This document shows, piece by piece, positions 58,957 through 64,000 of a DNA stretch of 64,000 bases; the stretch's first letter is position 1; the number at the start of each line of letters is the position of its first letter. Under the pieces are notes generated by a model that saw only the letters and a program-made list of their open reading frames with translations, searched no databases and had not been told where the DNA came from. Both the position numbers and the translations under genes were made by a program. Location: positions 1-64,000 of the forward strand of contig NZ_RHJI01000009.1 of assembly GCF_004211955.1 (NCBI RefSeq), given 5' to 3'. Origin of the DNA: Escherichia sp. E1V33 (GTDB lineage Bacteria > Pseudomonadota > Gammaproteobacteria > Enterobacterales > Enterobacteriaceae).

Positions 58957-59721
58957 TCAGAGTCGCTGTTTTTCAGCGATATGGTGCTGACAAGCGGTGA
59001 TAAAGCCCTCGAACAATATACGCGAAAGCGCGTACTCGCTACTGTTCCATTCCGGGTGCCACTGTACGCCCAGCGCAAAAGGATGATTGATGACGCTAAC
59101 CGCCTCAACTAAGCCATCCGGCGAGCGAGCTTCAACACGCAACCGTGGGCTAACGACCTTCGCCCCTTGTCCATGCAGAGAGTTTACCCAAAAGTTGCTA
59201 CATTCAGGTAACAACGCAGACAGCAATCCCCCCTCTTCAACCTGAACTTCATGCGACGGTGCATATTGCTGTTCCACCGGCAGTTCGGGATCTTCCCGAT
59301 GTTCCAGCAATTCAGGCTGTTCGCACAGCTTGCGATGCAGCGAACCTCCGGTTGCTACCACCAGTTCCTGTAAACCCCGGCAGATGGCGAAAATGGGGAT
59401 GCGCCTTTCGAGTGCGGCATTAATTAACGCCATGCTCAGAAGATCACGCCCGGGATCGGCGTCAGGCTCATCGCCGTTTTCACCATATAGGTGCGGCTGC
59501 ACATTGCTGGGACTACCAGGAAGATAAATGCCATCGAGTTTCGGCAAAAGTTGTTCAAGTAACGACGATTCCGCCAGCGCATGTGGCAGCGCAATTGGCA
59601 AACCGCCTGCGTGGATGATGGCATTCAGGTACTTTTCTTGCAGAGTCTGGGTCGCATGACCCTTAAGCCTGTTCCTGCACATTACGACACCGATAACCGG
59701 ATTGTTCATTATATTTTCCAT
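58957..59721 (-). CDS. puuD: PuuD, gamma-glutamyl-GABA hydrolase
   Basis: 254 residues from the ATG at 59721. Class I glutamine amidotransferase-like hydrolase: nucleophile Cys114 in FAICRGLQE and the His-x-Glu in GVQWHPEWN. Releases GABA and glutamate. The first codons (MENIMNN) coincide with the PuuR operator. Confidence 0.96.
   Translation of the reverse strand: MENIMNNPVIGVVMCRNRLKGHATQTLQEKYLNAIIHAGGLPIALPHALAESSLLEQLLPKLDGIYLPGSPSNVQPHLYGENGDEPDADPGRDLLSMALINAALERRIPIFAICRGLQELVVATGGSLHRKLCEQPELLEHREDPELPVEQQYAPSHEVQVEEGGLLSALLPECSNFWVNSLHGQGAKVVSPRLRVEARSPDGLVEAVSVINHPFALGVQWHPEWNSSEYALSRILFEGFITACQHHIAEKQRL
59703..59717 (-). promoter_or_regulatory. PuuR operator overlapping the puuD start codons
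   Basis: AAAATATAATGAACA on the minus strand is exactly the PuuR recognition sequence I know for E. coli. It covers codons 2-6 of puuD. A degenerate relative (TGTTCAATATTTTTT) lies at 59781-59795 nearer puuA. Confidence 0.8.
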
Positions 59722-59933
59722 GCTCAATCTCACAAAGTGGACTAAATTATCGCCATTACTGCGGTTTAAATGACCTTTCTGTTCAATATTTTTTCAATCT
59801 AGCAGTGAGTTTTCTTTTTTGCAAACTCAATTTAACATTTGACAAACATTTAGTTTGCATACAGATTCGAAGAGTGGTCATTATATTTTACGCTTTGATA
59901 ACGAGCGGAAAACAAAACCAAAGGCGAAGAATC

Positions 59934-61352
59934 ATGGAAACCAATATCGTTGAAGTAGAGAACTTTGTTCAGCAGTCAGAAGAGAGGCGGGGTAGCGCCT
60001 TTACGCAGGAAGTGAAACGCTACCTGGAGCGCTACCCGAATACGCAATATGTTGATGTTTTACTTACCGATTTGAATGGTTGCTTCCGTGGAAAACGTAT
60101 TCCTGTTTCAAGCCTGAAGAAGCTCGAGAAAGGGTGTTATTTCCCGGCCTCGGTGTTTGCAATGGATATTCTGGGCAACGTAGTAGAAGAAGCGGGTCTG
60201 GGTCAGGAAATGGGCGAGCCGGATCGTACCTGTGTTCCTGTTCTCGGTTCCTTAACCCCTTCTGCCGCCGATCCAGAGTTTATCGGTCAGATGCTCCTGA
60301 CCATGGTCGATGAAGATGGCGCTCCCTTTGACGTTGAGCCGCGGAACGTTCTTAACCGCCTGTGGCAGCAGCTGCGCCAGCGCGGATTGTTCCCGGTCGT
60401 AGCGGTAGAGCTGGAGTTCTATTTACTGGATCGCCAGCGCGACGCTGAAGGGTATCTGCAACCGCCCTGCGCGCCCGGCACCGATGACCGCAATACACAA
60501 AGTCAGGTTTACTCCGTTGATAATCTCAATCACTTCGCCGACGTGCTCAATGATATTGATGAACTGGCGCAGTTACAGCTGATTCCGGCAGATGGCGCGG
60601 TCGCTGAGGCCTCGCCGGGTCAGTTTGAAATCAACCTTTACCATACCGATAACGTGCTGGAAGCCTGCGATGATGCATTAGCCCTTAAACGCCTGGTGCG
60701 TCTGATGGCAGAAAAGCATAAGATGCACGCCACTTTTATGGCGAAGCCGTATGAAGAGCACGCGGGCAGTGGGATGCACATCCATATCAGCATGCAAAAT
60801 AACCGTGGCGAGAACGTGCTTTCTGACGCGGAAGGTGAAGATTCGCCGCTGCTGAAAAAGATGCTCGCCGGGATGATTGACCTGATGCCGTCATCGATGG
60901 CGCTGCTGGCGCCGAACGTGAACTCGTATCGCCGCTTCCAGCCGGGGATGTATGTGCCGACGCAGGCGTCGTGGGGCCATAATAACCGTACCGTCGCCCT
61001 GCGTATTCCATGCGGCGACCGTCATAATCACCGCGTGGAATATCGCGTGGCGGGAGCGGATGCCAACCCGTATCTGGTGATGGCGGCGATTTTTGCTGGT
61101 ATTTTGCATGGCCTTGATAACGAGCTGCCGTTGCAGGAAGAAGTCGAAGGCAACGGGCTGGAACAGGAAGGCTTACCCTTCCCTATTCGCCAGAGCGATG
61201 CCCTGTGGGAGTTTATCGAGAACGATCATCTGCGACGCTATTTGGGCGATCGTTTCTGCCATGTGTATCACGCCTGTAAAAATGATGAACTGTTGCAGTT
61301 TGAGCGACTCATCACAGAAACAGAAATTGAGTGGATGTTGAAAAACGCATAG
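59934..61352 (+). CDS. puuA: PuuA, gamma-glutamylputrescine synthetase
   Basis: 472 residues from the ATG at 59934; the frame is open to 59805 but K-12 uses METNIVEVENF. Glutamine synthetase-like ligase: ATP plus glutamate plus putrescine to gamma-glutamylputrescine. Motifs: EASPGQFEINL, GSGMHIHIS, NSYRRFQPGMYVP, RVAGADANPYL. First enzyme of the pathway; divergent from puuD. Confidence 0.97.
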   Translation: METNIVEVENFVQQSEERRGSAFTQEVKRYLERYPNTQYVDVLLTDLNGCFRGKRIPVSSLKKLEKGCYFPASVFAMDILGNVVEEAGLGQEMGEPDRTCVPVLGSLTPSAADPEFIGQMLLTMVDEDGAPFDVEPRNVLNRLWQQLRQRGLFPVVAVELEFYLLDRQRDAEGYLQPPCAPGTDDRNTQSQVYSVDNLNHFADVLNDIDELAQLQLIPADGAVAEASPGQFEINLYHTDNVLEACDDALALKRLVRLMAEKHKMHATFMAKPYEEHAGSGMHIHISMQNNRGENVLSDAEGEDSPLLKKMLAGMIDLMPSSMALLAPNVNSYRRFQPGMYVPTQASWGHNNRTVALRIPCGDRHNHRVEYRVAGADANPYLVMAAIFAGILHGLDNELPLQEEVEGNGLEQEGLPFPIRQSDALWEFIENDHLRRYLGDRFCHVYHACKNDELLQFERLITETEIEWMLKNA

Positions 61353-61375
61353 TGGCCCCTTGCGGGGTTGTTTCA
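61353..61375 (+). terminator. Short GC hairpin after puuA
   Basis: GGCCCC, TTG, CGGGGTTG is a small stem directly after the puuA stop, with TTGTTT behind; it may partly separate puuA from puuP. Confidence 0.45.
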
Positions 61376-61655
61376 TCGGCCTGAGCGGAGCCTGGCCTGA
61401 CATTTGCTGGTAATCCAGACATTTCCCGGATGTCGCGTTATGGAGCGCAGGCGGCAACGGGCTTCCGTTAACGATTAAGACTGTGACGAGGAAATGAGAT
61501 GATGCCGATGATTAAATCCCCGCATGGCGAGGGAGGCTGCGTGTGCGCCCTCCCTGCGACTGACTGGACTCCGCCCCCTTTGCTTCCCTTGCTAAACAGG
61601 TTTGATTTCAGGTCGACACGACCGCAAACCTTATTACGCAGGGGAGGCAGCAATT

Positions 61656-63041
61656 ATGGCTATTAATTCACCGCTGAATATCGCCGCACAACCCGGCAAA
61701 ACGAAACTGCGTAAATCGCTGAAGCTGTGGCAGGTGGTGATGATGGGGCTTGCCTATCTCACGCCAATGACCGTGTTCGATACCTTTGGCATTGTGTCCG
61801 GGATCAGCGACGGCCACGTTCCGGCGTCCTATCTGCTGGCACTGGCGGGTGTGCTGTTTACCGCGATCAGCTACGGTAAGCTGGTTCGTCAGTTCCCGGA
61901 GGCAGGCTCGGCCTATACCTACGCGCAAAAGTCGATTAGCCCGCACGTCGGTTTTATGGTTGGCTGGTCATCGCTGCTGGATTATCTCTTTTTGCCGATG
62001 ATCAACGTACTGTTGGCGAAAATCTATCTCTCCGCCCTCTTCCCGGAAGTGCCGCCGTGGGTGTGGGTGGTGACCTTCGTCGCCATTTTAACCGCCGCGA
62101 ATCTGAAGAGCGTTAACCTGGTCGCCAACTTCAATACCCTGTTTGTGCTGGTGCAAATCTCCATCATGGTGGTGTTTATCTTCCTGGTGGTTCAGGGACT
62201 GCATAAAGGTGAAGGCGTCGGCACCGTCTGGTCGCTACAGCCATTTATCAGCGAGAACGCGCATCTGATCCCGATTATTACCGGGGCGACGATCGTTTGC
62301 TTCTCGTTCCTCGGTTTCGATGCGGTGACCACGCTTTCGGAAGAGACGCCGGACGCCGCACGCGTGATCCCGAAAGCCATCTTCCTGACGGCGGTCTACG
62401 GTGGCGTTATCTTTATCGCGGCGTCGTTCTTTATGCAGCTGTTCTTTCCCGATATCAGCCGTTTTAAAGATCCGGATGCCGCACTGCCTGAAATTGCGCT
62501 GTACGTCGGCGGCAAGCTGTTCCAGTCGATTTTCCTCTGCACCACATTTGTGAACACATTGGCGTCTGGCCTGGCTTCACATGCCAGCGTGTCGCGCCTG
62601 CTGTATGTAATGGGGCGTGACAATGTGTTCCCAGAACGTGTGTTTGGCTATGTACACCCGAAATGGCGTACCCCGGCTCTGAACGTCATTATGGTCGGTA
62701 TTGTCGCGATGTCGGCATTGTTCTTTGATTTAGTCACCGCGACAGCATTGATTAACTTCGGTGCTCTGGTGGCATTTACCTTCGTGAATCTGTCGGTGTT
62801 TAATCATTTCTGGCGGCGTAAAGGAATGAATAAAAGCTGGAAGGAACACTTCCACTATTTATTAATGCCGCTGGTTGGCGCGCTGACGGTGGGCGTACTG
62901 TGGATTAACCTCGAAGCCACCTCGCTGACGCTGGGTCTGGTGTGGGCCTCGCTGGGTGGAGCGTATCTGTGGTATCTGGTACGTCGTTATCGCAAAGTAC
63001 CGCTGTACGAGGGTGACAGAACACCGGTGAGCGAGACGTAA
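61656..63041 (+). CDS. puuP: PuuP, putrescine importer
   Basis: 461 residues from the ATG at 61656, with GGGGAGG ten bases before. APC-family transporter with about 12 membrane spans ([23 protein letters not shown] first). Proton-driven putrescine uptake for the Puu pathway. The 300-base gap after puuA contains no gene. An open extension upstream to 61602 is not used. Confidence 0.96.
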   Translation: MAINSPLNIAAQPGKTKLRKSLKLWQVVMMGLAYLTPMTVFDTFGIVSGISDGHVPASYLLALAGVLFTAISYGKLVRQFPEAGSAYTYAQKSISPHVGFMVGWSSLLDYLFLPMINVLLAKIYLSALFPEVPPWVWVVTFVAILTAANLKSVNLVANFNTLFVLVQISIMVVFIFLVVQGLHKGEGVGTVWSLQPFISENAHLIPIITGATIVCFSFLGFDAVTTLSEETPDAARVIPKAIFLTAVYGGVIFIAASFFMQLFFPDISRFKDPDAALPEIALYVGGKLFQSIFLCTTFVNTLASGLASHASVSRLLYVMGRDNVFPERVFGYVHPKWRTPALNVIMVGIVAMSALFFDLVTATALINFGALVAFTFVNLSVFNHFWRRKGMNKSWKEHFHYLLMPLVGALTVGVLWINLEATSLTLGLVWASLGGAYLWYLVRRYRKVPLYEGDRTPVSET

Positions 63042-63054
63042 TTGTTGGATGCGG

Positions 63055-63083
63055 GCGCATTATCCGACCTGAGGGTAATGCGC
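63055..63083. repeat. Hairpin after puuP
   Basis: GCGCATTA (63055-63062) pairs with TAATGCGC (63076-63083). REP-like in place, but lacks the GCCGGAT core and any T-run. Confidence 0.5.
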
Positions 63084-63173
63084 CGCTCTATTAGCTATAA
63101 AAAGATGTATGACCCGGATCACGAGTGCTATTATCAGCCCCTATGCGTAGCGCATTAACCCCAGGGGCAAACA

Positions 63174-63419
63174 ATGAACCACGATATCCCATTAAAATAT
63201 TTTGATATTGCCGATGAATATGCGACTGAATGCGCAGAACCTGTCGCAGACGCAGAACGCACACCGCTGGCCCACTACTTCCAGTTACTACTCACCCGTT
63301 TGATGAACAATGAAGAGATCAGCGAAGAAGCCCAGCATGACATGGCCGCTGAAGCGGGGATTAATTCCGCGCGCATTGATGAAATCGCAGAGTTTTTGAA
63401 TCAATGGGGTAATGAGTAA
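63174..63419 (+). CDS. ymjA: YmjA, DUF2543 small protein
   Basis: 81 residues, acidic and helical ([36 protein letters not shown]). No signal or membrane segment. Conserved in enterobacteria; function unknown. Own promoter likely: TATAAAAAGATGTATGA-type AT-rich DNA lies about 80 bases before the ATG. Confidence 0.92.
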   Translation: MNHDIPLKYFDIADEYATECAEPVADAERTPLAHYFQLLLTRLMNNEEISEEAQHDMAAEAGINSARIDEIAEFLNQWGNE

Positions 63420-63726
63420 TTATACAATTGCAGGCGCCTGGTCAGTATCGTTGCCCGGATAAAGCGTTCATGCCGCATCCGGCTAAAAATGACACACTAC
63501 CTGCTTTAATGGGTTTCTCACGATCGTACCGCTCCGTTCCTCGCTAAGATGTTCTGTGAGTTATAGTTATAGAGAAATCACGGGTACGAATGTTGAACAG
63601 ATGGCGACGCCACCTGTTCAACGACCAACCACACGGCCCTCATTACGACCCCTGAACACAAACGGTAATGGCAAATGTCATTAAATATTAGTAAGATAGC
63701 CTCTTTACATAAAATCCCTTAATATT
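63420..63726. other. Intergenic region between ymjA and sapA
   Basis: About 300 bases holding a REP element and a perfect-looking long hairpin (63593-63621). The last 60 bases before sapA are AT-rich with TAAATATTAGTAAGATAG, likely the sapA promoter. Confidence 0.6.
63453..63483. repeat. REP element
   Basis: GCCCGGATAAAGCGTTCATGC then CGCATCCGGC, between ymjA and sapA. Confidence 0.8.
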
Positions 63727-64000
63727 ATGCGCCAGGTATTATCGTCTCTTTTGGTGATTGCTGGACTTGTGAGTGGTCAGGCAATAGCCGCGCCTGAACC
63801 CACCCCGCATGCTGATATCCGCGACAGCGGTTTTGTCTATTGCGTCAGCGGGCAAGTCAACACCTTTAACCCATCCAAAGCGAGCAGTGGGTTAATTGTC
63901 GATACCCTTGCCGCCCAGTTTTATGATCGACTGCTGGATGTCGATCCGTATACCTATCGCCTGATGCCAGAACTTGCCGAAAGCTGGGAAGTGCTCGACA
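63727..64000 (+). CDS. sapA: SapA, periplasmic peptide-binding protein (runs off the right edge)
   Basis: The first 91 codons are in the window. Signal peptide MRQVLSSLLVIAGLVSGQAIA, then the SBP family 5 start (DIRDSGFVYCVSGQVNTFNP, DTLAAQFYDRLLDVDP, LMPELAESWEVLD). SapA is the binding protein of the SapABCDF ABC system, tied to antimicrobial peptide resistance in Salmonella and putrescine export in E. coli. The end and downstream sap genes are outside the window. Confidence 0.93.
   Translation, partial: MRQVLSSLLVIAGLVSGQAIAAPEPTPHADIRDSGFVYCVSGQVNTFNPSKASSGLIVDTLAAQFYDRLLDVDPYTYRLMPELAESWEVLD

Noticed and set aside
61353..61655. Possible small gene in the 300-base gap between puuA and puuP
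   Set aside because: Only short frames without ribosome sites are present; the gap most likely carries the puuP leader.

Overview
The window is chromosomal DNA of an Escherichia strain, most likely E. coli of a lineage other than K-12. Gene order and almost every protein match the segment of the E. coli K-12 map running from sapA to ydbA, here read in the opposite direction (ydbA at the left edge, sapA at the right edge). Names are assigned by recognising protein sequences from memory; no database search was possible. Protein differences from K-12 are mostly scattered single residues, with strong divergence only in the surface loops of the OmpN porin.

Layout. 1-5.1 kb: start of a YdbA-like autotransporter, the ydbH-ynbE-ydbL envelope lipid-transport operon, and ldhA. 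5.2-12.9 kb: hslJ, ydbJ, ydbK (pyruvate:flavodoxin oxidoreductase), the sRNA MicC, porin ompN, uspF and ttcA. 13-21.7 kb: dbpA, small protein ynaL, sRNA FnrS, zntB, dgcM, smrA, sRNA McaS, an abgT remnant, ogt, fnr, uspE and ynaJ. 21.9-28 kb: ynaI, then a two-gene cassette not present at this place in K-12 (a secreted GH25 muramidase and a secreted caspase-like/GH25-like fusion), then mppA. 28-32.7 kb: pgrR, ycjY, ymjD and a truncated ymjC, mpaA, ycjG and tpx, with a murein-peptide theme (MppA, PgrR, MpaA, YcjG). 32.7-37 kb: tyrR and the ycjX-ycjF pair. 37-50.8 kb: ycjW, ompG and the ycjM-to-ycjV sugar operon with an apparently intact ATPase gene ycjV. 50.9-54 kb: phage-shock operon pspABCDE and its activator pspF. 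54-63 kb: the putrescine utilisation (puu) cluster. 63-64 kb: ymjA and the start of sapA.

Compared with K-12 as I remember it, three mobile or accessory differences stand out. ttcA is uninterrupted, so there is no Rac prophage. The abgRABT operon is gone except for a scrambled abgT tail beside ogt. There is no insertion sequence between ynaI and uspE. Conversely, the GH25/caspase-like cassette is extra here.

Regulatory sites readable in the sequence include FNR boxes at fnrS and fnr, a CRP-like site before mcaS, a sigma-54 promoter before pspA, a PuuR operator lying over the puuD start, a TyrR-like palindrome before tyrR, and two identical 16-base copies of a candidate YcjW operator. The best candidate for an undescribed system is the GH25 plus caspase-like pair at about 22.98-25.89 kb.
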